Below are positions 43,808-53,071 of a DNA stretch of 64,000 bases, one piece after another (the first letter of the stretch is position 1; each line of letters begins with the position of its first letter). Under the pieces are notes generated by a model. That model saw only the letters and a list, made by a program, of their open reading frames with translations. It searched no databases and was not told where the DNA came from. The position numbers and the translations under genes were made by a program. The DNA is from Flexibacter flexilis DSM 6793 (GTDB lineage Bacteria; Bacteroidota; Bacteroidia; Cytophagales; Flexibacteraceae): contig NZ_FOLE01000004.1 in assembly GCF_900112255.1 (NCBI RefSeq), positions 179,819 to 243,818 on the forward strand. The letters are read 5' to 3'.

Positions 43808-44467
43808 TTATTTGGGGGAGGTTATTAGTTTTAATGTATCAACTACATCGTTTGATTTATATATTTCTGCAATATCTTTTAAACTACCAATGCTAAAACT
43901 AAATGGCTCGTCAGATTTCCGTGCTAAGTAAATTCTGAACTCTTTTTGGTATTCAAATTCTAAGGGTTTTTCAAAAAGATTTATGGCTCTATTAACTTTT
44001 TTTGTGTCATAATATGTTATGAAGCCATGTTTGTATGCTATATTTAATTGTCTTAATTTATTTTCTATTAAAGTTAAAAATGTTACATTATCTTTAATTA
44101 ATAAACAATGCGAGCCAAAGTTCTTAATCTTTTCATCAATTTTAAATTCCATTGGATTTGTCCAGCCATGTGAAGAAACACAATAGAGGCTAAAAATATT
44201 TCCTAACACAGTTTCGTAGCTTTCCCTTATTTGAATAGAAATATAATTTCCTTTAAAATTTAGCGACGGTGTTTCAAATTGTCCTGCAGGATAGTTGTTT
44301 ATTTTACTAATTCCTTCATATTTATCTCCTCGCAATTCTCCATCTTCTATTTTTCTGAAATATTGTATTGGGTTCATAAAAATTGTCCCGTTTTGATACA
44401 AGTCAGTTATATGTTCTTCTTGTCCAAATTTCAAAAACATTTTTATAGTGTGTGTCGCTTTTTTCAT
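43808..44467 (-). CDS. Uncharacterised protein
   Basis: 219 residues from the ATG at 44467 (MKKATHTIKMFLKFGQ); the frame runs upstream through spacer. I do not recognise the family. Conserved-looking stretches are FLKFGQEEHITDLYQNGTIFMNPIQYFRKIEDGELRGDKYEG, near the N terminus, and FEYQKEFRIYLAR near 175. Similar N termini occur in scattered orphan proteins. No signal or membrane helix. A+T-rich. The spacer upstream holds a repeat shared with the orphan gene at 59.1 kb. Confidence 0.65.
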   Translation of the reverse strand: MKKATHTIKMFLKFGQEEHITDLYQNGTIFMNPIQYFRKIEDGELRGDKYEGISKINNYPAGQFETPSLNFKGNYISIQIRESYETVLGNIFSLYCVSSHGWTNPMEFKIDEKIKNFGSHCLLIKDNVTFLTLIENKLRQLNIAYKHGFITYYDTKKVNRAINLFEKPLEFEYQKEFRIYLARKSDEPFSFSIGSLKDIAEIYKSNDVVDTLKLITSPK

Positions 44468-44524
44468 TTTAAATATAAATATTTTAATTTTTAGTAAATA
44501 TAATAACCTTTCTCCACAAAGCAA

Positions 44525-44567
44525 GCCCCCGCCTGCCATTCCTTTGCAAAATCCTAAATATGGCGGG
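44525..44567. repeat. Shared upstream repeat with inverted ends, copy 1
   Basis: Contains CCTGCCATTCCTTTGCAAAA, matching 19 of 22 bases in the segment at 59803-59825. Here it is bounded by CCCGCC (44528-44533) and GGCGGG (44562-44567), giving a possible hairpin. Confidence 0.4.
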
Positions 44568-44704
44568 TTTTTCCAAACGCTATTCCTATTTTATGCAACA
44601 ACTTATTCACCAAACAAAAAAAAGCGACAAGAAAAATTCTCGCCGCTTTTCACTAAACACTACAAACACACTTAAATAATTACTTAATATTTTATCCGAA
44701 AGGC

Positions 44705-46048
44705 TTATTCGCCTACTAAGATTTTCAGGTCGGAGCTTGCCAACAGATACGAGAGTTGCGCCGCGTACAAATCAGCTTGCGCTTTGGCCAACGTCGCTTT
44801 GGTACTCAGCCAATCGGCTTTTACGTTTAGCCCTGCTTTTTGCTTGTCTTCCTGCAACTTCAACTCTTCTTGGCGATACGCCACCGCTTTTTGCGCCACC
44901 GCCACCAAAGCCTGCGACTGCTGAATTTTGCGGTACGCTTTTTCGATGTCGTTGTGTACTTGCTGCTGCGTGTGCGCGATGTTTTCTTCGGCTTGTTTGA
45001 GTTGGTAGGTGCGTTGTTGGGCTACTTGTTTGTTACTAAAAATCCCTTGCACGTTCCACATCAAACTCACGCCTACAAACGGGTTGTTGCTGGGCAACAA
45101 ATCCACACCTTTCTGATACGCATAACCAGCCACCACGCCCACGTCTGGAATATTGCCTTCGTGTGCGGCCTTAATGCCCAACGTCGCTTTGGTTTTGGTC
45201 AGTTGCGCGATTTGCAACTCCGTGTTGGTGTTGCTGGCGGCGGTTTGGTATTCGTCTATTTTGCCAATCGTCTGGAAAGCTGGCGCAACGTCGGCCAACT
45301 GAATTTGGCTTTCGCTGATGCCCGTCAGGTTGGCCAAATCGCCCAAATAATCCTGAATTTGGATATTGAGTTTGAGTATATTTTGTTCCTCGTCGGCTAC
45401 GCTGGCCAAAAGCCCTACTTTATTGCTGTTGATGGCCTTGCCTGCCGAAAGAGCCGTTTCCACGTCTTGCAACTTGGTTTGGGCTAATTCGAGTTTGGCT
45501 TGCGCCTCTTGCAACTGCTTTTGGGCAATTAGCGCACCGTAATACAACTTTTCTACGCCTTGTTTGATTTGGTGCGAAACCTTGATTTTTTCTTTTTCGG
45601 CCAAGGTAACTTCCGTTTTCTCCACGGCCTGCCCCGTGTTGATTTTGAACTGCTGCGTAAGCGGCTGATACGCCAAAACGCCCGCATACAAAAGGCTGTG
45701 TTTGCCTATCTCGTAGCTTTGCTCTTTGTTGGGCAAAAGCACGGGCGTTGTGCTGGTGGGGATTACGCCAATCGCTCCCGCAGGAATCGTTAGACTTTGT
45801 ACATTAAAATTGTACTGATAACCGCTATTGACCATCACACTCGGAAAACGTTTGATGTGTGTTTCCTTGATTTTGGCTTCTTTCTCTTTGATTTGCCAAT
45901 CTTTGAGCGTAAGAATATGGTTGTTGTGCAAGGCCGAATCCGTGAGTTGTTGCAGTGTAAAACCTGCGGTTTGGGCTTGCAATTGCCCGGAACCGCCCAC
46001 CATGATTAAGGCCAAAAATGACAATCCGAAAATTTTGTTATGCTTCAT
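44705..46048 (-). CDS. TolC-like outer membrane efflux channel
   Basis: 447 residues with a signal peptide (GLSFLALIMVGGSGQLQAQ) and the two long helical hairpin repeats of TolC proteins (about 40-245 and 260-447), full of Ala, Gln and Lys (AQAKLELAQTKLQDVETAL). It forms the outer membrane and periplasmic tunnel of the efflux system. Its start overlaps the end of the pump gene by 11 bases, so translation is coupled. It is the last gene of the operon adaptor > pump > channel. Confidence 0.92.
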   Translation of the reverse strand: MKHNKIFGLSFLALIMVGGSGQLQAQTAGFTLQQLTDSALHNNHILTLKDWQIKEKEAKIKETHIKRFPSVMVNSGYQYNFNVQSLTIPAGAIGVIPTSTTPVLLPNKEQSYEIGKHSLLYAGVLAYQPLTQQFKINTGQAVEKTEVTLAEKEKIKVSHQIKQGVEKLYYGALIAQKQLQEAQAKLELAQTKLQDVETALSAGKAINSNKVGLLASVADEEQNILKLNIQIQDYLGDLANLTGISESQIQLADVAPAFQTIGKIDEYQTAASNTNTELQIAQLTKTKATLGIKAAHEGNIPDVGVVAGYAYQKGVDLLPSNNPFVGVSLMWNVQGIFSNKQVAQQRTYQLKQAEENIAHTQQQVHNDIEKAYRKIQQSQALVAVAQKAVAYRQEELKLQEDKQKAGLNVKADWLSTKATLAKAQADLYAAQLSYLLASSDLKILVGE

Positions 46049-49000
46049 GGCTAATGTGGTTTTGACTGTTTTCCAATATATCTGCTTTATCTTTTGTATT
46101 TATCCAACCAATATACAATACTGGTACGCTGATAAGTGCCATCACCATGCTCCATACCACCCCGAACGCCAACACACTGGCCAACGGTGCCCACATCGGC
46201 GATTTGGAAATAATCATCGGTAACACGCCAATCGCTGCGGCCATCGCCGTCAGGAAGATAGGGCGCAATCGGCGTTTGCCCGACTCTACCGCCGCCGTCT
46301 TGATGTCCATGCCGTGGCGTATCAGTTCGTTGGTGTGGTCCACCAAAATAATGGCGTTGCGCACCACGATTCCCGACAAAGAAATTAACCCAATAAATGC
46401 CGTGAAACTAAAGTTGTTGCCCGTAATGGCCAGACCGCTAATCGCTCCAAACAAACTCAACGGAATGGTAAACATCACGATAGCCGATTCTTTCAAGTTT
46501 TTGAATTGGAAAAGCAAAATGAAGAAAATCAGCACCAAACTCACCAACAAAGCCGTTACGAGTTGTCCAATCGTATCTTTTTTGTTGTATTCTTCGCCGC
46601 CATATTCGAGGCGGTAGCCGCTCGGCAACGCGATTTTTGCTATCTCAGGTTTTACGCTTTTCAGCAATTCGGCGGGCAGCGTGCCTTTAGCCACTTCGCT
46701 TTGCACCGTCAGGGTACGCACGCCGTTGCGGTGCATGATTTTGCCCGTATGCCATTCTGGAACGAGTTCGGCCACTTGGCGAAGCGGAACATCTGCACCC
46801 GTTACAGGCGATTTGAGATACAAATTGGCCAAATCGTCGGAGGTTTGGCGATCGTTTTTGTCCAAACGCAATACAATCCCGATGTCATTGTTTCCTTCGT
46901 AAATCGTGGAAATAGTCGCGCCACTAAAACCCGCGTACACGCTTTGCGCCACGCTGCTGGTCGTGAATCCCAAGCGGTTAGCTTCTTCTTTTAGGTTAAT
47001 GCCTATGCCATAATAATCTTCTCCAAAATCATTACGCACAAAGCTACTGCCTTTGGCATTTTTCAAAATCTCGGTGATTTTTCCCGAAATTTCTTGCAAT
47101 TGCCTAATGTCTTCACCGATTACGCGCACTTCTACGGGAGCTTTGAGCGGCGAACCTTGTTGCATGAGTTTAATATACGTCGTGCCTTCAGGAATAGCCG
47201 AACCCACTTTGCCGCGCAGCTCTTCGGCCAATTCTTCGGCGGTTTTGTCGGTGGTCGTGTTTACCAAAATTTGTGCGTAATTGGTCGTCGGAAATTCTGG
47301 GGCAAAATTGTAGTAAAAACGTGGCGCAGCCGTTCCCGCAAACGTGGCGAAAGTAACAACGCGTTTATCGCTTTTAATCAAAGATTCTGCTTTCAAAATG
47401 GCCTGATTCGTTTTTTCTAACTTAGAACCCGTTGGCATCCAGAGTTCTATCACAAATTGGTTGCGTTCGGCTGTCGGGAAAAACAACTGACGTACACCTT
47501 TGGAAAATACCAAACCCGTGAGGAAAATCGGCAAAATACTGCCCGCAATCGTGATACGCGGATGTTCTACGCACCAATCCAACATGGCGTTGTAGCCGTC
47601 TTGCATATAGTCCAACAACGATTTGCGCTTTTTGGCCAAGTCTTCGGCACTGGCACTGTGGTCGTGCAAACCTTTTTTGATAAACATATAACAAAGCATT
47701 GGCGTAAGCAGCATTGCCACCACAAACGACGAGGCTAAGGCAATGGCCACTGCCAGCGGCAAGCTCACAATAAATTCGCCAACCGAACCGCTAATCAAAA
47801 CCATTGGCATAAACGAGGCGATAATCGTTACCGTAGCGGCCAAAACGGGTATTACCAAGTCGTTGGCACTGCGCCAAGCCGCCGTCCAGCGGTCAATGCC
47901 TTGGTCTAAAAGTTCCACATAATTATCGGCGATAACGATGGCATCGTCCACCACCATGCCCAACGCCAGAATCAAACCCGCCAAAGACACTTGGTGCAAC
48001 TCAATACCCAACGCGTGCAAAATCGCGAAGGTAACGGCCACCGTCATCGGGATAGCCGTAGCGGCCACCGAGGCAATGCGCAAAGGCAAAAGCAAGATAA
48101 CCACCACAATAACGGAGGCAATGGCCAGCAAAAACTCACGGATAAAGTGCGTAATGTTTTCGTCCACCAAATGCGGCTGGTTTACGATGGTCGTAATTTT
48201 AATCTCGGAAGGCATTACTTTTTTGGCTTCTTCGATTTTGGCTTCTACGGTTTTGCCAAACTTCACGATGTTGTTTCCCTCGTGCATTTGGATAGAAAGC
48301 AACATGGATTTGTTGCCGTTTACCGTAATCGAGTTGGTAGGCTCGGCGTATTCGCGGCTCAGCGTGGCCACATCTTCGAGGCGCACCACCGCACCATTTT
48401 GCGAAGCTCCCACCACTTGATTGCCCAAATCCTGTTCGGTGTTGTAATAACCGTTGGTATAAAGTGGCGTTTTGCTGGTTTCGGTCTTGAGGTCGCCCGT
48501 CGCCTTAATGTTATTTTGAGACTGTAACAACCTGATTACCTGTTGCAAATTCACGCCGTATTGCGCCAATTTCTCGGAGCTGGACGAAACAATAATTTGT
48601 TCTTTTTGCTCGCCAATGCGTTTGATTTTGGAGGCTTCGGGAATGGTGCGCAAATAATCTTCGAGTTTTTGCGTGTAGGTTTTTAGTTCCTCATACGATG
48701 CCTTGTTGCTTTCGATGGAAACGACCATGGCTTCCGTGTCGCCAAAATCGGAGTTTACGATAGGGCCGCGCACGCCGTCTGGCAAATCTAATGCTTTGGT
48801 AATGAGCAACTGATGGCGCAATTTGCTCCAAAAAATATCAGGTTGTTTTACTTTTTCGGTAAGCTCTACGTTGATGACAACCACGCCGTCTTTGGTCGTG
48901 GAATAGGTTTTTACTTTGTTTACTTCTTCGTATTGAAAAAGATATTGCTCTAATTTTTTGGTTACTTGGTCTTCTACCTGCGCCGAGTTGGCACCAGGAA

Positions 49001-49151
49001 AAAAGGCCACCACCAAACCTTGCCGAATCGTAATTTTTGGGTCTTCGCGGCGTGGCATATTCAGCAGCGAATTGACACCAATCGCAAAGAGCAGCAACAG
49101 TACAGAAAGTGTAACGTGCTTATACTTTAATGATGCTTGTATTATATTCAT
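46038..49151 (-). CDS. RND efflux transporter permease
   Basis: 1037 residues, the normal length of an AcrB-type inner-membrane proton antiporter: twelve membrane helices with two large periplasmic loops. GMVVDDAIVIADNYVE in helix 4 supplies the proton-relay Asp pair, and the second half repeats the pattern (GIVVRNAIILVDHTNE, then RLRPIFLTAMAAAIGVLPM). The family exports drugs, bile acids, dyes or lipids; the DD motif favours the HAE-type drug pumps over the heavy-metal type. The start is 8 bases after the adaptor gene's stop. Confidence 0.93.
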   Translation of the reverse strand: MNIIQASLKYKHVTLSVLLLLFAIGVNSLLNMPRREDPKITIRQGLVVAFFPGANSAQVEDQVTKKLEQYLFQYEEVNKVKTYSTTKDGVVVINVELTEKVKQPDIFWSKLRHQLLITKALDLPDGVRGPIVNSDFGDTEAMVVSIESNKASYEELKTYTQKLEDYLRTIPEASKIKRIGEQKEQIIVSSSSEKLAQYGVNLQQVIRLLQSQNNIKATGDLKTETSKTPLYTNGYYNTEQDLGNQVVGASQNGAVVRLEDVATLSREYAEPTNSITVNGNKSMLLSIQMHEGNNIVKFGKTVEAKIEEAKKVMPSEIKITTIVNQPHLVDENITHFIREFLLAIASVIVVVILLLPLRIASVAATAIPMTVAVTFAILHALGIELHQVSLAGLILALGMVVDDAIVIADNYVELLDQGIDRWTAAWRSANDLVIPVLAATVTIIASFMPMVLISGSVGEFIVSLPLAVAIALASSFVVAMLLTPMLCYMFIKKGLHDHSASAEDLAKKRKSLLDYMQDGYNAMLDWCVEHPRITIAGSILPIFLTGLVFSKGVRQLFFPTAERNQFVIELWMPTGSKLEKTNQAILKAESLIKSDKRVVTFATFAGTAAPRFYYNFAPEFPTTNYAQILVNTTTDKTAEELAEELRGKVGSAIPEGTTYIKLMQQGSPLKAPVEVRVIGEDIRQLQEISGKITEILKNAKGSSFVRNDFGEDYYGIGINLKEEANRLGFTTSSVAQSVYAGFSGATISTIYEGNNDIGIVLRLDKNDRQTSDDLANLYLKSPVTGADVPLRQVAELVPEWHTGKIMHRNGVRTLTVQSEVAKGTLPAELLKSVKPEIAKIALPSGYRLEYGGEEYNKKDTIGQLVTALLVSLVLIFFILLFQFKNLKESAIVMFTIPLSLFGAISGLAITGNNFSFTAFIGLISLSGIVVRNAIILVDHTNELIRHGMDIKTAAVESGKRRLRPIFLTAMAAAIGVLPMIISKSPMWAPLASVLAFGVVWSMVMALISVPVLYIGWINTKDKADILENSQNHISHEA

Positions 49152-49159
49152 TGCCCGAA

Positions 49160-50200
49160 TTATTTAATAGAAATAATAGAACCGTCGGTCAGTTTATTTT
49201 GTCCTGCCGTAATCACCAAATCGCCCGCGTTGATGCCTTGTGTAATTTCGATTTTATTTTGAATAAGTTTACCAATACTTACGTTGCGCTTAAAGGCTTT
49301 ATTGCTGGCTTTGTCGGCTACAAAAACATAAGGTTGATTATTCAAATCGTGGCAAATTGTTTCGGTTGGCAATAATATTTTAGAAACGTTATGATTAGTC
49401 GGGATTTTGGCTTCGGCAATCATGCCAGGGCGCAGCAACAAATCAGGATTATTAACTTCAATTTTGACAGTAAATGTGCGCGATGCCGCATCTGCCGAAG
49501 AACCAACTTCTATTACTTTTCCTTCCAAAGTTTTTTCGATAGCTGGAACAAAAACGGTAGCTATTTGGCCTAATTTCACGAATTGAATTTCACTTTCAGG
49601 AATGTAAGCCAATACTTTTACTTTTTTAATATCCGAAATCACAAAAAGCGGTGAGCCTACACCCACAATTTCGCCCACTTCAGCCATTTTTTTAAGCAAA
49701 ATTCCGCTAATTGGTGAGTATAATTTCGTGTCGCTAAGGTTTTTATTTTGCAATTGTTGTTGCAATTTGGCTTGCTCCAAAGCGTAGGTAATTTTAGAAA
49801 AATCGCTTTCGTTGAGGCTCTTGGCATCGTGCAAAATTTTGAGCCTTCCGAACTCTTCAGACGTAGAATTTACCTGAACATCAGATAGTTTCTTGGCAAT
49901 GCCGTAGTTGGTTGGGTCGAGGCTGGCCACCAGTGCATTAGCCGCTACCGTTTGGCCTTCTTTGAATGAAATGCGGTTGATTTTGCCTGCCACCATAAAG
50001 CCCAAACGCACGGTTGTGTTTCCGTCAATATTACCACTGACCGAAATTTCGTTTTTCGTCTCGCTGCTGGCTACTTTTTCGGTAGTTACCACAACGGTTT
50101 GGGGTGCATTTTCAGGGCTTGAAGTTTCGTTTTTTGACTTACAACTGCCCAAATATAGTATGCCTGCAATGACAAATAAATAAATTGTAGGACGCTTCAT
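49160..50200 (-). CDS. RND efflux periplasmic adaptor lipoprotein
   Basis: 346 residues with a lipoprotein signal (MKRPTIYLFVIAGILYLGSC). Domains in order: lipoyl-like halves (RLGFMVAGKINRISFKEGQ, then SPISGILLKKMAEVGEIVG) around a helical hairpin (about 105-160), and a beta-barrel and membrane-proximal part (AYIPESEIQFVKLGQ, LLRPGMIAEAKI). It joins the pump to the outer membrane channel. First of the three efflux genes; a small NAD-binding-like protein gene ends 16 bases upstream. Confidence 0.93.
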   Translation of the reverse strand: MKRPTIYLFVIAGILYLGSCKSKNETSSPENAPQTVVVTTEKVASSETKNEISVSGNIDGNTTVRLGFMVAGKINRISFKEGQTVAANALVASLDPTNYGIAKKLSDVQVNSTSEEFGRLKILHDAKSLNESDFSKITYALEQAKLQQQLQNKNLSDTKLYSPISGILLKKMAEVGEIVGVGSPLFVISDIKKVKVLAYIPESEIQFVKLGQIATVFVPAIEKTLEGKVIEVGSSADAASRTFTVKIEVNNPDLLLRPGMIAEAKIPTNHNVSKILLPTETICHDLNNQPYVFVADKASNKAFKRNVSIGKLIQNKIEITQGINAGDLVITAGQNKLTDGSIISIK

Positions 50201-50216
50201 ATTGTTTCGGGAATTT

Positions 50217-50642
50217 TTATGAAAAAGATAAATCTTGTGTTGAAATATGGGTGATTCCTAAGAACTGTAAAATATGTTGTATTTGATTCTGAAATTCTGT
50301 TTTTCCGCACACCACAAAGGCCAAATTTGGCATAGTATTAGCATTAATGATGGCTTCTATTTCTTCTTTTTCGGCGTTCCAATCGCCCAACAAATCATAG
50401 CGCATCATTTCCCCAAAAAACTTAGTGGGGTAATGCGATTTGAGAATTTCTATTTCTTTTTGGAAGAGATATTGCCCAACTTCTGAATAATACAGTAGCG
50501 AAATGTGCTTATAATATTTTTCGGCTATTTTAGACTTTAAGGACGGAAAAATAGTAGCAATTCCTACTTCGTCGGCAATGAAAATGAGATGACGACCGTG
50601 TTCCATAAATTCTTTGTATTTATCGCTGAATTGACAATGCAA
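50217..50642 (-). CDS. Small protein resembling an FNR-type NAD-binding domain
   Basis: 141 residues, possibly starting at the internal ATG at 50606 (MEHGRHLIFIADEVG). It resembles the NAD(P)-binding half of ferredoxin reductases: HLIFIADEVGIATIFPSLKS looks like the strand-turn-helix after the nucleotide site, and NLAFVVCGKTEFQNQIQHIL the usual C-terminal GP/CGxxxM-type segment. The FAD-binding half is missing, so it would need a partner or be non-enzymatic. It lies just upstream of the efflux operon and 61 bases below a Crp/Fnr gene; co-transcription is likely. Confidence 0.55.
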   Translation of the reverse strand: MHCQFSDKYKEFMEHGRHLIFIADEVGIATIFPSLKSKIAEKYYKHISLLYYSEVGQYLFQKEIEILKSHYPTKFFGEMMRYDLLGDWNAEKEEIEAIINANTMPNLAFVVCGKTEFQNQIQHILQFLGITHISTQDLSFS

Positions 50643-50703
50643 AGGTGGAGACTACGAACGAATTTATTTTTAAGATATATTAAAAAATGCGGGGCAGTGG
50701 CAT

Positions 50704-51264
50704 TTATTTTTTGCCCCGAATCACGCTTAGGGTTTGTTGCGTAATGCCCAAATACGAGGCGATGTGTCCGAGCGGCACGCGCAAAATAAGGCTCGGATTG
50801 CTGGCCAATAGCGCGTCGTAACGCTGCTGGGCAGTGTGGAACTGCAACGAGTAAATGCGGTCGGAAAACGCCTTGATTACGTCTATGGACGTGAGGAAGG
50901 CAAACTCTTTCATGGGTTTTATTTCGTCGAGTATGCGGCTAAAGTCCTGATAACGAATAGTTCGGACGGTCGTATCTTCGAGCGTTTGCATTCCGTACTG
51001 GTCTTGTTTGTTGTAAAAAATGCTGTCCAGTGTGGTGGCAATTGAGTTTTCGTCAAAGAAAAAATGCGTAATGTCTTTGTCGTTGTGGTTGTAAAAAGTG
51101 CGAACCAGCCCTTTTTCGATAAACAAAACTTTTTGGTTGGAATGGTAAGGATGCGACAAAATCGTGCCTTTGGGGTGGGTTTCGCGCCGAAAAGCGGCAT
51201 CAATAATTTGTTTGTCTTCGGGGCTGAGCGAAACTTTGGTACAGATGAAAGACAGCAATTCCAT
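50704..51264 (-). CDS. Crp/Fnr family transcriptional regulator
   Basis: 187 residues from the ATG at 51264 (MELLSFICTKVSLSP); the longer frame upstream runs into a dispersed repeat and is spacer. The N-terminal cyclic-nucleotide-binding-type beta-roll has HPKGTILSHPYHSNQKVLFIEKGLVR. The C-terminal DNA-binding domain is compact (RVPLGHIASYLGITQQTLSVIRGKK), ending right after the recognition helix. No Fe-S cysteine cluster, so not an oxygen-sensing FNR. It is directly upstream of the efflux genes and may control them. TATATTTG, read on the minus strand at about 51302-51309, is a possible -7 box. Confidence 0.85.
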   Translation of the reverse strand: MELLSFICTKVSLSPEDKQIIDAAFRRETHPKGTILSHPYHSNQKVLFIEKGLVRTFYNHNDKDITHFFFDENSIATTLDSIFYNKQDQYGMQTLEDTTVRTIRYQDFSRILDEIKPMKEFAFLTSIDVIKAFSDRIYSLQFHTAQQRYDALLASNPSLILRVPLGHIASYLGITQQTLSVIRGKK

Positions 51265-51368
51265 AGGCAGTGTGTAGTGTTTTGTTTGTTTAGCGGCGTA
51301 AAACAAAACAAATATAGGCAAAGAAAGAAATGTACTGGCTGAAGGCTTGGAAACAAAATTCGTGGAAG

Positions 51369-51487
51369 GTGCCACGCCTACGGCATTACAAATACGATTC
51401 ATTCATATTTTGCTACAAATATTTCAATCCTGACGGATTTATTTTCCCAAAAGTACAAAGCCTTTAGGCTTGGCATCTTTGTAGAAA
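51369..51487. repeat. Dispersed element, copy B
   Basis: A shorter copy of the element at 28618-28780. Shared blocks: CACGCCTACGGC near the left end, AATATTTCAATCCTGACGG, and AAAGCCTTTAGGCTTGGC then ATCTTTGTAGAAA at the right. Its own ends form an imperfect inverted repeat (51366-51383 with 51465-51480 region). It lies in the spacer between a regulator gene and glyA. Confidence 0.7.
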
Positions 51488-51575
51488 GCAGCCCAATACC
51501 TCCAAATATTTTCATATTTTATTCTGACTAAACAAACTCCTGAAAACCAATTGCCTAACACGCCCAATTGTTTCC

Positions 51576-51605
51576 TTGCCTTTTCCACAGAAACCCATAC
51601 TTTTG
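51576..51605 (+). promoter_or_regulatory. Promoter of glyA
   Basis: TTG at 51576-51578, exactly 19 bases, and TACTTTTG at 51598-51605. The start codon at 51714 is 108 bases downstream. The promoter lies within the open upstream extension of the frame, which argues for the ATG at 51714 as the true start. Confidence 0.75.
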
Positions 51606-51713
51606 CGGCACGAAAACGCACACGTAACCGCAGTGTTACGGATTTGTGAGTTTTACAAAGCACCAAATTCAATCTGTAAAAATTATTTCAAAAACTTTAA
51701 CGTACTTTTCCGT

Positions 51714-53000
51714 ATGGCAACTACGCTTACTTCCCTGCACGACGTGCAGATTTTCAATCTGATAGACAAAGAAAGGCAACGCCAAGAACATGGCATTGAG
51801 CTGATTGCTTCCGAAAACTTCACTTCTGAGCAAGTGATGCGTGCGGCGGGCAGTGTGCTTACCAACAAATATGCTGAAGGTTTGCCAGCCAAACGTTATT
51901 ATGGTGGTTGTGAGGTAGTGGACGAAATCGAGCAATTGGCCATCGACCGCCTAAAAGAATTGTTTGGCGCAACGTGGGCAAACGTACAGCCGCACTCTGG
52001 CGCACAAGCCAACGCCGCTGTAATGCTTGCAGTACTGAACCCTGGCGACAAAATTTTGGGTTTTGACCTTTCGCACGGCGGACACCTTACGCACGGTTCG
52101 CCTGTCAATTTTTCGGGGAAACTCTACCAACCTTCGTTCTATGGCGTAGAACCTGAAACAGGCCTTATTGACTGGAACAAAGTAGAAGCAAAAGCACAAG
52201 CCGAAAAACCAAAATTGATTATTTGCGGTGCCTCGGCCTACTCCCGCGACTGGGATTATGCGCGTTTGCGTCAGATTGCCGACTCGGTTGGTGCATTGTT
52301 GTTGGCGGATATTTCGCACCCTGCGGGACTTATCGCCAAAGGCCTACTCAACGACCCTATCCAACATTGCCACATCGTAACTTCTACCACCCACAAAACG
52401 CTACGCGGCCCTCGCGGTGGTGTGATTATGATGGGTAAAGATTTTGAAAATCCGTTTGGCCACAAAACACCAAAAGGCGAGCTAAAACCAATGTCGGCAT
52501 TGCTCGACGGTGGCGTGTTCCCTGGCACACAAGGCGGCCCGTTGGAGCACATTATCGCAGCCAAAGCAGTTGCCTTCCACGAAGCCCTTTCCGACGATTA
52601 TTTGGCTTACGTGCAACAAGTAAAAGCCAACGCCTCAGTAATGGCCAAAGCGTTTTTGGACAAAGGCTATCAAATTATTTCGGGTGGAACAGATAACCAC
52701 TTGATGTTGATTGACTTGCGCAGCAAAGGACTTACAGGCAAATTGGCGGAAAATACGCTTATCAAAGCAGACATCACTATCAACAAAAACATGGTGCCAT
52801 TCGACGACAAATCGCCATTCGTTACCTCTGGTATGCGTGTGGGTACGGCGGCTATCACCACGCGCGGCATGAAAGAAAACGATATGTTGCAAGTAGTGGA
52901 CTTTATCGACGAGGTACTCATGAACCACGACAACGATACCAAACTTGCGGCGGTTCGTGGCGCGGTGAATAGCTTCATGACCAAATTCCCGTTGTATTAA
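51714..53000 (+). CDS. glyA: Serine hydroxymethyltransferase
   Basis: Converts serine and tetrahydrofolate to glycine and methylene-tetrahydrofolate, with pyridoxal phosphate. The start at 51714 ([11 protein letters not shown]) is chosen over the open frame upstream because the latter contains the promoter. 428 residues with [11 protein letters not shown] (28-38), GYAEG-like [23 protein letters not shown] and the PLP lysine K228 in [14 protein letters not shown]. Length is normal. It stands alone, with a strong terminator behind. Confidence 0.97.
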   Translation: MATTLTSLHDVQIFNLIDKERQRQEHGIELIASENFTSEQVMRAAGSVLTNKYAEGLPAKRYYGGCEVVDEIEQLAIDRLKELFGATWANVQPHSGAQANAAVMLAVLNPGDKILGFDLSHGGHLTHGSPVNFSGKLYQPSFYGVEPETGLIDWNKVEAKAQAEKPKLIICGASAYSRDWDYARLRQIADSVGALLLADISHPAGLIAKGLLNDPIQHCHIVTSTTHKTLRGPRGGVIMMGKDFENPFGHKTPKGELKPMSALLDGGVFPGTQGGPLEHIIAAKAVAFHEALSDDYLAYVQQVKANASVMAKAFLDKGYQIISGGTDNHLMLIDLRSKGLTGKLAENTLIKADITINKNMVPFDDKSPFVTSGMRVGTAAITTRGMKENDMLQVVDFIDEVLMNHDNDTKLAAVRGAVNSFMTKFPLY

Positions 53001-53025
53001 TCACCGATTTTGATTAAGTTATAAT

Positions 53026-53071
53026 AAAAAAACAAGCCCGTCAGGTGAACATTTGACAGGCTTGTTTTTTT
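53026..53071. terminator. Bidirectional terminator between glyA and the RloB-like gene
   Basis: An 18-bp stem with one mismatch (53026-53043 with 53054-53071), rich A- and T-runs at the ends. It serves the convergent units. Confidence 0.85.

Larger units (their letters stand above)
51265..51713. other. Gene-free region with a repeat and the glyA promoter
   Basis: 449 bases between the divergent Crp/Fnr and glyA genes. It holds a copy of the dispersed repeat (51369-51487) and the glyA promoter (51576-51605). No gene is supported; long frames into both neighbours are extensions of them. Confidence 0.6.

Noticed and set aside
51265..51402. N-terminal extension of the Crp/Fnr gene
   Set aside because: It reads through part of a dispersed repeat; the family start is at 51264.
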